Assembly (NCBI GenBank): GCA_948435375.1
Contig: CAOJGQ010000005.1
Span: 1 to 60,563 of the forward strand
Direction: 5' to 3'
From: an uncultured Candidatus Saccharibacteria bacterium
GTDB lineage: Bacteria > Patescibacteriota > Saccharimonadia > Saccharimonadales > Saccharimonadaceae
Length of the DNA stretch: 60,563 nt
Part shown: piece by piece, positions 8,973-16,766 of the stretch
Position numbering within the stretch: position 1 is the stretch's first letter
How the letters are laid out: each line of letters begins with the position of its first letter
Program-made: the position numbers and the translations under genes
The notes under the pieces: generated by a model
What the model saw: only the letters and a program-made list of their open reading frames with translations
Told to the model about the DNA's origin: nothing
The model's database searches: none

Positions 8973-10151
8973 ATGGAATATGATGTGTTGATTGTCGGTG
9001 CTGGCTTGTTTGGTCTAACTATGGCTGAGCGTCTCGTGAACGAATGTGGCCAAAAAGTTCTCATGATTGACAAACGTAATCATCTAGGCGGTAACTGCTA
9101 CTCCGAATTTGATCCCGAAACCGGTATCGAATGTCATAAATACGGCGCTCACCTCTTCCACACTTCCGACGAAAGAGTCTGGGAATATGTCAACAAGTTC
9201 ACCACTTTCACGAATTATGTCCATAAAGTCTATACTACTCACGACGGGGAAGTTTATCCTTTGCCGATCAATCTTGGCACCATCAACCAATTTTTCCACG
9301 CCGCCTACACTCCCGATGAGGCCAGAGTTACGATCGCTGGTCAAGCCGCTACGGCTCCCGCCGAGCCGAAAAATCTCGCCGAGCAAGGCGTTTCGCTTAT
9401 CGGCCAGCCGCTTTTCGACGCTTTTATTAAAAATTACACCGCGAAACAGTGGCAAACTCCCGCCGAAGAACTCTCGCCCGAGATTATCAAGCGTCTCCCA
9501 GTACGCTATAATTACGATAACCGTTATTTTAACAACACTCACGAAGGTTTGCCGACCGATGGCTACGAAGCTTGGTTCAAAAATCTCGTTGCCGCCTGTG
9601 GCGACCGGCTTGAAGTTCGCCTCGAAACTGATTATTTCGATGATCCCGAAGTCCAAAAGTTGCGCGCGCAGGGAATTTTGACAGTCTACACCGGTCCAAT
9701 TGACCGTTTCTATGACTTTCAGTTTGGCGAATTGAAATGGCGCAGTCTCAATCTCGAGAAAGAAGTGCTCGATGTAGACGACTTTCAGGGTTGCCCGGTG
9801 ATGAACTATGCCGACCTCGAGCCGAGATATACCCGCATCCACGAATTCAAACATTTCCATCCTGAACGGACCTTGAATTCAGCTTATAAAGATAGTGCCT
9901 ATGCGGAAAAGTCTGGTAAGACCGTCATCGTTCGCGAGTACAGCAAGACTTGGCACCAAGGTGAAGAACCGTATTATCCCGTCAACACTGCCGAAGACCG
10001 TGCCACTTTGGCGAAATATCAGGCCCTTGCTAGAGAAGACGAAAATGTCATTTTCGGCGGCCGCCTCGGCGAATATGCTTATTATGACATGGATAAAACC
10101 ATCGCCGCCGCACTCGACAAATTCGACGAACTGAAAAAACGCTGGAGCTAA
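8973..10151 (+). CDS. glf: UDP-galactopyranose mutase
   Basis: 392 residues, normal length. It interconverts UDP-galactopyranose and UDP-galactofuranose using reduced FAD. The N-terminal dinucleotide fold reads YDVLIVGAGLFGLTMAE, followed by DKRNHLGGNCYSE and YGAHLFHT. Later EYSKTWHQGEEPYYPV and a C-terminal GRLGEYAYYDMD close the FAD domain as in the family. RBS AGAAAGGAG sits 4 nt before the ATG. It is fourth in the likely operon with the exporter and a GT2, and it supplies the donor expected for the GlfT2-like enzyme at 274. Together they argue for a galactofuranan on the cell surface. Confidence 0.97.
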   Translation: MEYDVLIVGAGLFGLTMAERLVNECGQKVLMIDKRNHLGGNCYSEFDPETGIECHKYGAHLFHTSDERVWEYVNKFTTFTNYVHKVYTTHDGEVYPLPINLGTINQFFHAAYTPDEARVTIAGQAATAPAEPKNLAEQGVSLIGQPLFDAFIKNYTAKQWQTPAEELSPEIIKRLPVRYNYDNRYFNNTHEGLPTDGYEAWFKNLVAACGDRLEVRLETDYFDDPEVQKLRAQGILTVYTGPIDRFYDFQFGELKWRSLNLEKEVLDVDDFQGCPVMNYADLEPRYTRIHEFKHFHPERTLNSAYKDSAYAEKSGKTVIVREYSKTWHQGEEPYYPVNTAEDRATLAKYQALAREDENVIFGGRLGEYAYYDMDKTIAAALDKFDELKKRWS

Positions 10152-10155
10152 TTCC

Positions 10156-11412
10156 GTGGCGGGTGTGGATTTTGACCAATCGCAGGCTGGGCCCAGCCCA
10201 GCCCAGGACGTTGCTGTCCAGCCGAAAGGCGTTTCGGCGAGTGCGCTCCATCAGCATCGTCAGGATTTTCACGTTGCCCGCCCCCTTATCAGTGTCATCG
10301 TCCCGGTTTATAATGCCGCCAAAATTCTCGAACGCTGCGTAAACTCTATTTTGAGCCAAACCTATCCTAACCTCGAAATTATCCTCATTGACGACGGTTC
10401 CACCGACATGAGCGGCAAATTTTGCGACATTTTCGCCAAAAAAGACAGCCACATCAAGGTCATTCACCAAAAGAATCAAGGTCAGTCAGCTGCTCGCAAC
10501 GCTGGGCTCGATTTCGCGCACGGCGAATATATCACTTTTGTCGATTGTGACGACGAAATCGAGCCCACCCTTATCACCGAACTCTATCATCTCATCGTCG
10601 AACATAATGTCAAGCTCGCCATCGGCTCCTTCCTAGAAGTTTTGCCGAGCGGCGAGCGCAAACCATTTGCCACGGGTCTAGCCCAAAACGCCCAAACTCC
10701 CCTGAACTCCGAGTTGCCAAAAGCTACTCAAAAGTCGCCCAGCACCACGCTCCTTAGCACCGAAGAATGCCTTATTGACATGCTCCTAGAGCAAAATTTC
10801 GCCATGGCCGTCTGGGGCAAACTCTATGCCAGGGAACTATTCAACCATGTCAGTTTTCCTGCCGGCGAAATTTATGAAGACGTCGCGACCACTTATCGCC
10901 TCATCCTTCAATGCTCAAATATCGCCCTTACCACATCTACCAAATATTTATACTACCACAACAAAAACTCCACCACTCGTCAAAGTTTCCATCGTCAAAA
11001 ACTCAGCCTGATTAGGTTCACTGACCAAATGTGCGATGAAATTTGGCAACAACTCGGCCAAAACCAAGCCGCTAGCAGTATCCAAAGTGCCAATGACCCA
11101 GATAGCAACTCCGCATTGCAATTTTCTCTTCGCGACGTACTGAACAAACGCCGCATGCAAGCCCGTTTTGGCGTCCTACGCCAAATGGTTATGCTAAAAA
11201 CCAGCACCATAAGTCCTGAAACTACCGGCATGACCAAGCGCGAATTTCGCCGCGCCCGCCGCACTATCGTCAAATATCTTCGCCGCCACAAAAATTATAT
11301 CTTAAAGAACTCTTGCAGCACCCGCCGCGACCTCCTGGCCATGCGCGCTCTGCTCGTCGGCTTGCCTGCCTTCAAAATCGCCTGGCAAGTTTACCAAAAA
11401 CGCAATCAATAA
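10156..11412 (+). CDS. GT2 family glycosyltransferase with extra N-terminal segment
   Basis: 418 residues from GTG 10156. The GT-A fold starts late, at about residue 43 (PLISVIVPVYNAAKILERC), with IILIDDGSTDMSGK and FVDCDDEIEP as nucleotide and metal sites. The first 42 residues are Gln/Ala/Ser-rich and unlike a GT domain. No ATG is available closer to the fold, and GGAG at 10142-10145 in the glf 3' end could serve the GTG. The start is therefore uncertain. The C-terminal third is Arg/Lys-rich. Spacing of 4 nt to glf indicates one operon. Substrate unknown, likely part of the same Galf-containing glycan. Confidence 0.85.
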   Translation: MAGVDFDQSQAGPSPAQDVAVQPKGVSASALHQHRQDFHVARPLISVIVPVYNAAKILERCVNSILSQTYPNLEIILIDDGSTDMSGKFCDIFAKKDSHIKVIHQKNQGQSAARNAGLDFAHGEYITFVDCDDEIEPTLITELYHLIVEHNVKLAIGSFLEVLPSGERKPFATGLAQNAQTPLNSELPKATQKSPSTTLLSTEECLIDMLLEQNFAMAVWGKLYARELFNHVSFPAGEIYEDVATTYRLILQCSNIALTTSTKYLYYHNKNSTTRQSFHRQKLSLIRFTDQMCDEIWQQLGQNQAASSIQSANDPDSNSALQFSLRDVLNKRRMQARFGVLRQMVMLKTSTISPETTGMTKREFRRARRTIVKYLRRHKNYILKNSCSTRRDLLAMRALLVGLPAFKIAWQVYQKRNQ

Positions 11413-11476
11413 CGTAATAAAAGACATAGCCAAAACTTCCAAAAACCCAAAAATTCAAAAAATTCTCGAAAAAGCC

Positions 11477-11505
11477 TTGTGCTTATTAAGTTTTTGCGCT
11501 ACAAT
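11477..11505 (+). promoter_or_regulatory. promoter of the 11512 ncRNA
   Basis: TTGTGC and TACAAT are separated by exactly 17 bp. The predicted start is G at 11512, the first base of a closing stem. Confidence 0.6.
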
Positions 11506-11511
11506 AAATTT

Positions 11512-11700
11512 GTCGAGCAATATATTCATGACCAATTTTTGGTAGTATTTTTATACCATGTAACCTATATTAAGCATTTTAGCCCAGCAAGCTTAATCGA
11601 TATACTTAAGCGGCACCGCATAAATAGCATATCGATTGACAGCTAGTGCTAGATGTTGTATAGGTTATGAATGGCTCGACACCTTGCGGTGTCGCTTTTA
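11512..11700 (+). ncRNA. candidate structured small RNA, about 185 nt
   Basis: A full transcription unit without a reading frame. A promoter precedes it, its 5' end GTCGAGC (11512-11518) can pair with GCTCGAC (11674-11680), and TAACCTATA (11561-11569) pairs with TATAGGTTA (11659-11667). Smaller helices lie inside, such as TCGATAT with ATATCGA and TTAAGC with GCTTAA. A GC-rich hairpin followed by CTTTTA ends it. The closing stem overlaps the left arm of the terminator hairpin, so the two are alternatives. Size and closed-rod shape recall 6S RNA, but the internal asymmetry does not fit it well, and there is no SRP GGAA-loop or tmRNA frame. I do not recognise the family. Confidence 0.55.
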
Positions 11701-11703
11701 GTT
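11677..11703 (+). terminator. terminator of the small RNA
   Basis: CGACACC at 11677-11683 pairs with GGTGTCG at 11688-11694 around a TTGC loop, followed by a T-rich tract. Confidence 0.65.
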
Positions 11704-11895
11704 TTTATGCCTATTAGTGACTTTTGCCCAGGCTCTTCTCGGATAAGTCTCTGAACCAGACCATATCAATCCGAATAAGCCAACTAGCAAACTCGCCCAA
11801 GTTAAAGCAGCAAAGTAGTAGGACACTTTTGCCAGCAGAAAGTTTTGGAGAACAAAATCTACCAAAAAAGAAGCATTAGCTTTAGCGACATCCAA
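11698..11895 (-). CDS. possible small membrane protein
   Basis: An open frame of 65 residues with one long hydrophobic segment (about 23-48: LAKVSYYFAALTWASLLVGL and following) and a basic C-terminus. Its composition looks like a single-helix membrane protein. No clear Shine-Dalgarno or -10 precedes the ATG at 11895, and it overlaps the ncRNA terminator and lies opposite the leader of the 11931 gene. It could equally be a chance frame. Nothing recognisable in it. Confidence 0.3.
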   Translation of the reverse strand: MDVAKANASFLVDFVLQNFLLAKVSYYFAALTWASLLVGLFGLIWSGSETYPRRAWAKVTNRHKN

Positions 11896-11930
11896 GGTGG
11901 CTAATCAAAACAACCATTTTGGAGGTAAGC

Positions 11931-13616
11931 ATGAAACACCATCAAACCCATCAACACCGCCGAACTCATCGAGCTTCGAGCCACAAAACCTTGTGTTCGC
12001 TGTCGAGCAAGCCTTATTTCGCCGGTTGGTCATGCCTTGGGCTTCTGAGTTTTATCATATTTATTACATTCTCGCCAATCAGCTTTTCGCCATCTTCCGC
12101 CCTCCAGAACACCACCCAATCTCTTGACACCACTGCCACCGTGAAAGCCACAGCTAGCCTCGCAGTTTCGCTTACGCCTACCGTCGAGATTAATAGTATG
12201 CCCACTCCGAGCGGCAAATTTAACACTGGTGAAGCAACTTTAAACGTTAGCACAAACAACCTCAAAGGTTACAGCGTTTATATTAATACCAAAGACCAAA
12301 CCACGGCCATGACCCGTGACAATGCCACCACGATCGGAGAATCAGTGCATAAAATCGAGGCTCTCGCCTCTCCCGCTCCTGCGTCCGGCTTTGCTGCCAA
12401 TACGTGGGGCTACAGTTTGGCGGCGACTACAGCCGATGAGTCTACGATTTATCAACCGATTTCTAGCTTGGACCAGCCGATGTTGGCCGGCGGGGGAGCC
12501 ACCCAAACCAACGGCGATACTTATCACCTGACTTTCGGCGCGAAAATCGACCAGGCTCTCCCCGCCGGCCAGTACACCAACCACGTCGCCGTTTCCGTCA
12601 TTGCTAATCCACTTGAGATTACCACACTCTCCGAATTGGTCTATATGCAGGACATGACACCAGAAATTTGCCAAAATACCGGCGAAATCACACCAGGCAA
12701 CGAAGTAGAGAAGCAACTCGTCGACGTCCGTGATGGCAAGAAATATTGGGTCGCCAAACTCGCCGACCAAAACTGCTGGATGACCCAAAATCTCGCCCTT
12801 GACCTCAAGGACAACGCAACCTTGCCTCTTACGCCCTCAACTTCAGACGTCCACGCAGAGTGGCGTCCAGAGAGCAACACGGCTACCAGTTTTCCGGAAA
12901 CTGCCGCCAGCTATTCGGGTACCGGTTCGTGGAACCTAGGTGATTATGTTTTTGCCACCCCAAAGAAGGCCGCTTGCACTGAAACCATGACCGATTATGC
13001 GCAGTGTTCATATTTCCAAGAAGTTTCAAGCTGGCAGCCAGACTTTGTCGCCCAGAACGGCGGCTGGAACGACTACACTGGCTACGTAGCGGCCGATCAG
13101 TCTACCCAAACTTATGACGCGCACTATTTAGTCGGAAACTTTTACCAATTTTACACCGCGACGGCTCAGAGTTCTGCGCCCAGTAGTGATATTTCAAGCA
13201 CTACCGGTTTTAGCGATGCCCCAGATAGTGTCTGTCCTAAAGGCTGGAAACTCCCGACCGGCAGCTCTTACCAATACCCCAACACCGCAAACCGTGCCAG
13301 TTTTTATAATCTCGCTCTGGCTTATGGCTATCCAGAAATTAGCCAGTGGCGGGAAGCCTCAGGCTGGGCGCTCAGAACCCCGCTCAAACAGGGTACTAAT
13401 TATATTATCGACGCACCGATGCATTTCCCGATAATTGGTATGATCAACATGAGCACTATGCAACTACATAGCCCGTCCGGCTGGGGTTATGCCTGGACCT
13501 CCACTAGCAACGATAATAATTGGATTGTGCCATCTATCAGCATGGAGCAAACTTCTATATATATTGCGGATGTCAGGACAGAAAACGGCCTCCCCGTCCG
13601 CTGTCTCGCGCGCTAA
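11931..13616 (+). CDS. exported surface protein with FISUMP (Fib_succ_major paralogous) domain
   Basis: About 561 residues. GGAGGT at 11921-11926 places the start at ATG 11931 rather than the upstream TTG. A basic His/Arg-rich N-terminus is followed by a signal-anchor-like hydrophobic stretch (about 32-50). Residues about 65-225 form a Thr/Ser-rich beta region. Then LVDVRDGKKYWVAKLADQNCWMTQNL and SVCPKGWKLPTGSSY are hallmarks of the FISUMP domain, a C-type-lectin-like fold used by exported proteins and by targets of diversity-generating retroelements. It ends TENGLPVRCLAR, the usual C-terminal pattern. The ligand is unknown. A silent C-terminal cassette of the same family lies tail-to-tail at 13644-13845. 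Confidence 0.8.
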   Translation: MKHHQTHQHRRTHRASSHKTLCSLSSKPYFAGWSCLGLLSFIIFITFSPISFSPSSALQNTTQSLDTTATVKATASLAVSLTPTVEINSMPTPSGKFNTGEATLNVSTNNLKGYSVYINTKDQTTAMTRDNATTIGESVHKIEALASPAPASGFAANTWGYSLAATTADESTIYQPISSLDQPMLAGGGATQTNGDTYHLTFGAKIDQALPAGQYTNHVAVSVIANPLEITTLSELVYMQDMTPEICQNTGEITPGNEVEKQLVDVRDGKKYWVAKLADQNCWMTQNLALDLKDNATLPLTPSTSDVHAEWRPESNTATSFPETAASYSGTGSWNLGDYVFATPKKAACTETMTDYAQCSYFQEVSSWQPDFVAQNGGWNDYTGYVAADQSTQTYDAHYLVGNFYQFYTATAQSSAPSSDISSTTGFSDAPDSVCPKGWKLPTGSSYQYPNTANRASFYNLALAYGYPEISQWREASGWALRTPLKQGTNYIIDAPMHFPIIGMINMSTMQLHSPSGWGYAWTSTSNDNNWIVPSISMEQTSIYIADVRTENGLPVRCLAR

Positions 13617-13643
13617 CGCTACCCACTATAAGAGTAAGTCTTA

Positions 13644-13845
13644 TTATTGCCTCCGTCCCATAAAGCCAGCCCAACGAGGATTGCCATTCGATGGAAGCAC
13701 CTCGGTACGATAGAAATGAAGATTGAATGTGTAGAGTTCAGTTGTAAAAGTAGTGCTAGACCAATAAGCGCCATCAAGACTAGCGCTTCTCAAAGAACCA
13801 TAATCACCATAGAGATACCCGCCACGAGTTAGATATATAGGAGAT
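13644..13845 (-). pseudogene. orphan C-terminal FISUMP cassette (C1)
   Basis: On the minus strand the segment reads SPIYLTRGGYLYGDYGSLRS, then DGAYWSST, then NPRWAGFMGRRQ and two stops, i.e. only the last 65 or so residues of a FISUMP domain. The frame stays open upstream to an ATG at 13952, but that part is Ser/Arg-rich, falls in a hairpin repeat and is not FISUMP. There is no promoter or RBS. Its first 27 bp are identical to those of the cassettes at 56597 and 57268. It lies tail-to-tail with the intact FISUMP gene. It could be a silent donor cassette or a remnant. Confidence 0.7.
13818..13844 (-). repeat. 27-bp cassette-start repeat, copy 1
   Basis: Identical over 27 bp to 56597-56623 (plus) and 57242-57268 (minus). 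It encodes SPIYLTRGG with the same codons, including the rarer ATA and CTA, and sequence similarity drops sharply on both sides. Confidence 0.85.
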
Positions 13846-13904
13846 AACGGATATGTTTGACGTCTACTTTTTCTGCTTCTGCTTGACGAAGAAAATACTG
13901 CAAC

Positions 13905-14091
13905 GAAGTCTACAACAAAACTTCGACTGTTTGTTCTGGTTTTTTGATTCATGTTTTGACGAAGGAGGATCCGGACTTACGAGGAGGAAGAGCGCGCCAT
14001 ACCCGTGACGACGGGATATGGCGACGCACCTCCTTCGTTAGAACAGAATCGAAAAACCAATGCAAAACAATCAAGACTAGCGTGCAGCTTC
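13905..14091. repeat. large hairpin repeat, copy 1
   Basis: An imperfect stem of about 60 bp closes around a conserved core (13969-14027). The core has an unpaired ATCCGGAC...ACGAGGAGGAAGAG strand, an inner helix GCCATA/TATGGC and a terminal CCCGT-GACG-ACGGG hairpin (14002-14015). The inner part of the closing stem is CGAAGGAGG/CCTCCTTCG. Its 3' arm resembles that of copy 3 (shared AATCGAAAAACCAA, AATCAAG, AGCTTCATTAC-like segments). It sits between galE and cassette C1, directly after the galE stop. Confidence 0.75.
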
Positions 14092-14092
14092 A

Positions 14093-15145
14093 TTACTCCA
14101 ACGTCTTGCAGCTCTGCTTCCGGTCCTCTTCCTCTTCGCTCGCATTATTATGCAAAAACCTTAGCGTATCCTTCATCATATCATCGATTGACAGCTCCGT
14201 CTTCCAGCCCAATTTTTCGCCTGCCAGCGTCGGATCCGCGTAGAACTCCGCCAAATCTCCCGCTCGTCGCTCAACCACTTTATGCGGCAGCGCCTCGCCA
14301 CTCGCCTTAGAAAATGCCTTCACCATCTCTAGCACCGACGTACCTTTGCCCGACCCCAGATTATAAACCTGGACTCCAGCCGTCATCTTTTCCATTGCCG
14401 CCAGGTGCCCCTTCGCCAGGTCCACCACATGAATATAATCTCGCACACACGTCCCGTCCGGCGTCGGATAATCATTCCCATAAATCGACAGCTCCGCGAT
14501 CTTGCCCTGCGCCACCTTCATGATAATTGGCATCAGATTATTCGGCCGTCCATTCGGATTTTCACCCAGCAGCCCTGACGGATGCGCCCCCACTGGATTG
14601 AAATAGCGCAGCAGCGTCGCCGAAAATTCTGGATCGCTCGTCGCCACATCGCGCAAAATCTCCTCGATCATAAATTTCGTCCGCCCGTACGGGCTCGAAA
14701 GATTCACCCCCGCCTGCATCGTCTCCACATAGCGCGGGGAATCTTGCGTCCCATAGACCGTCGCCGACGACGAGAACACAATCTTATGTACACCATATTC
14801 CTGCATACATTTCAAGAGATTCACCGTCCCCGAAACGTTATTTTCATAATAATCCAGCGGTTTTTCCACCGATTCGCCCACTGCCTTCAGCCCCGCAAAA
14901 TGAATCACCGCGTCGAACCCGCCCTTTTCGAACATTTTTTCCATTTTGCTCATTTCGAGCAGGTCAATATCATGAAACTTTGGGCTCACCCCAGTCAGCT
15001 CCGCAATTTTCGTCAACACACCAATCTTGCTATTGAACAAATTATCTAAAATCTCTACCTCATATCCCGCCTGGATCAGTTCTACCACCGTGTGCGAGCC
15101 AATAAACCCCGTCCCGCCGGTTACCAAAATCTTACCTTTTTTCAT
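14093..15145 (-). CDS. galE: UDP-glucose 4-epimerase
   Basis: 350 residues, normal length. ILVTGGTGFIGSHTVVELI is the NAD-binding Rossmann motif, VIHFAGLKAVGESV the second conserved block, and SSPYGRTKFMIEE the catalytic Ser-Tyr-Lys group with Tyr and Lys as YxxxK. It makes UDP-galactose from UDP-glucose, the substrate for Glf at 8973. A GTG at 15157 would add four residues, but GGAG 6 nt before ATG 15145 supports the ATG. It is monocistronic on the minus strand, and its 3' end runs into hairpin repeat copy 1, which may act as its terminator. Confidence 0.95.
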   Translation of the reverse strand: MKKGKILVTGGTGFIGSHTVVELIQAGYEVEILDNLFNSKIGVLTKIAELTGVSPKFHDIDLLEMSKMEKMFEKGGFDAVIHFAGLKAVGESVEKPLDYYENNVSGTVNLLKCMQEYGVHKIVFSSSATVYGTQDSPRYVETMQAGVNLSSPYGRTKFMIEEILRDVATSDPEFSATLLRYFNPVGAHPSGLLGENPNGRPNNLMPIIMKVAQGKIAELSIYGNDYPTPDGTCVRDYIHVVDLAKGHLAAMEKMTAGVQVYNLGSGKGTSVLEMVKAFSKASGEALPHKVVERRAGDLAEFYADPTLAGEKLGWKTELSIDDMMKDTLRFLHNNASEEEEDRKQSCKTLE

Positions 15146-15206
15146 ACTTTTCTCCACTAATTTTCTCTAGTCTAGCACACAATTTCCAGAAAAACCACCC
15201 AAAACC

Positions 15207-15235
15207 TTGACAAAAATATAAAAGTGTGATACAAT
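15207..15235 (+). promoter_or_regulatory. TTGACA-N17-TACAAT promoter with TGTG extension
   Basis: One of a recurrent promoter class in this window (AGTGTGATACAAT here). It would give the 15338 gene a leader of about 95 nt. Confidence 0.75.
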
Positions 15236-15325
15236 GGAAGTATGGGGTCGCTCTATTCTCTTATATCATCAACTGGCCCACACAAAACATCTCCTCATAG
15301 CGATGCGAGCGGTTATAATTTGTGT

Positions 15326-15331
15326 TAAAAT
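15326..15331 (+). promoter_or_regulatory. second -10 box, leaderless option for 15338
   Basis: TGTGT-TAAAAT ends 6 nt before ATG 15338, and a further TATAAT lies at 15314-15319. The gene may thus be made both with and without a leader. Confidence 0.45.
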
Positions 15332-15337
15332 AAATTT

Positions 15338-16762
15338 ATGAAAAAAGATACTGGCTTAATTTTCCACATTTTTCTCATCCTCGGAGACGCTATCGCGATT
15401 CTCCTCTCCTTTTTGGTGGCCTATCTCGCCCGCACTCATCTCGACCAGCGCCCCTTCTATTTCGAGGCTGAACCGCTCGAGTTTGCCTTCTCGATGATTT
15501 GGCTGCTCCCAATCTATATTATTATCATGGCCGCGCTTGGACTTTACAAGAAGTCCATTTTTTTGCGTCGCGGTCGCTGGCCCGAATTCGGCCGCCTCTT
15601 GCTCGCCTCCATCATCGGTGTCATGGCTATCATCACCTACGACTTCTTCTTCCATATTGACCTTTTCCCAGTTCGCGTCATGGCGGTTTATGTCATCCTT
15701 ACTTGTTTTATCTGCCTCTGTCTCTTCCGCGGCGCCGTCCGCGCTATTCGTGCTCATGCTCTGAAAAATCGTCGCACCGCCCAACGCGCCATTATTATCG
15801 GTAATAGTAAAAACACCGAATATCTCGCCGATTATATCTCCGCTTTTCCCGAATCCGGTTTCAATCTCGTTGGCGTGGTTTCGAGCGCCAAATACATTCC
15901 GAAGGACCTGCGCAAAAAACAATACTCCTCACTTAAGGAAGCCTTGCGCCGCGCTAAGCCCGATGTTATTTTCCAGACCGATGACCGCCGCACCGAATAT
16001 GTATATCGCCAAGCCGAAAGTCGCCATCTCGCTTATTATTTCGTCCCGTCGAGCGCCATGCTCTCTTCCCAAATGGGCGATCTCGAGCTCATCGGTGACA
16101 CTCCCGCCATCTTCGTCCGCATTACTCCGCTCATCGGCAGTGCCCGCATCATCAAACGTCTCAGCGACATCATCATTAGCCTTCTCGCCCTCGTCGTCAC
16201 CGCCATTCCTATGCTCATCATCTGGCTACTCGAAAAAATCGCCGCCCCGCACGCCCCCGCAATCTACGCCTCTACCCGTCTCTCGCGCTACAACCAAAAA
16301 GTCAAAATCTATAAATTTCGCTCCATGGTCCCCGAATATTCCAGCCTCACCCCCGAAGAAGCCTTCACCAAAATGGGTAAACCTGAGCTGATAAAAAAAT
16401 ACCGCGAAAATGGCGACCAAATCCCGAACGATCCCCGTATTACCAAACTCGGCAAATTCCTCCGCGCCACCTCACTCGATGAGCTCCCTCAACTCATTAA
16501 TGTCCTAAAAGGCGACATCTCCATGGTCGGGCCCCGTGCACTCATGCCCGGCGAGCTACATCATTACGGCGACCGCTCACTCCTCCTCTCGGTCAAATCC
16601 GGCCTGACTGGCCTCGCCCAAGTCTCTGGCCGCCGCGCTATTTCATTCGAAGAGCGCCGCGCGCTCGATATCTATTATATCCGTAATTGGTCTATTCTAC
16701 TCGACCTCCAAATCCTTCTCCGTACCGTCACCGCCGTCATCCTGCGCCGTGGCGCCGAGTAA
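15338..16762 (+). CDS. polyprenyl-phosphate sugar-1-phosphate transferase (WbaP/exopolysaccharide type)
   Basis: 474 residues. Four or five N-terminal helices (to about 150) precede a CoA-binding-like Rossmann region (RAIIIGNSKNTEYLADYIS) and the C-terminal sugar transferase domain. The latter has SARIIKRLSDIIISLLALV, KIYKFRSMV, ISMVGPRALMPGE, and GLTGLAQVSGRRAI with a final FxxRxxLDxxYIxNWS pattern. It starts glycan assembly by moving a sugar-1-phosphate from a UDP-sugar to undecaprenyl phosphate. It would prime the polymer handled by the GT2, Wzm/Wzt and ligase genes here. The GT4 transferase converges on it, only 4 bp separating the stops. Confidence 0.93.
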   Translation: MKKDTGLIFHIFLILGDAIAILLSFLVAYLARTHLDQRPFYFEAEPLEFAFSMIWLLPIYIIIMAALGLYKKSIFLRRGRWPEFGRLLLASIIGVMAIITYDFFFHIDLFPVRVMAVYVILTCFICLCLFRGAVRAIRAHALKNRRTAQRAIIIGNSKNTEYLADYISAFPESGFNLVGVVSSAKYIPKDLRKKQYSSLKEALRRAKPDVIFQTDDRRTEYVYRQAESRHLAYYFVPSSAMLSSQMGDLELIGDTPAIFVRITPLIGSARIIKRLSDIIISLLALVVTAIPMLIIWLLEKIAAPHAPAIYASTRLSRYNQKVKIYKFRSMVPEYSSLTPEEAFTKMGKPELIKKYRENGDQIPNDPRITKLGKFLRATSLDELPQLINVLKGDISMVGPRALMPGELHHYGDRSLLLSVKSGLTGLAQVSGRRAISFEERRALDIYYIRNWSILLDLQILLRTVTAVILRRGAE

Positions 16763-16766
16763 CCTC

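Noticed and set aside
9084-9860. Long minus-strand open frame of 258 codons opposite glf
   Set aside because: It is the antisense shadow of a clear UDP-galactopyranose mutase; no SD, no promoter, no recognisable domain.
11512-11700. SRP RNA or tmRNA
   Set aside because: No GGAA-tetraloop/AGCAGC SRP signature, and no tRNA-like end or tag reading frame.
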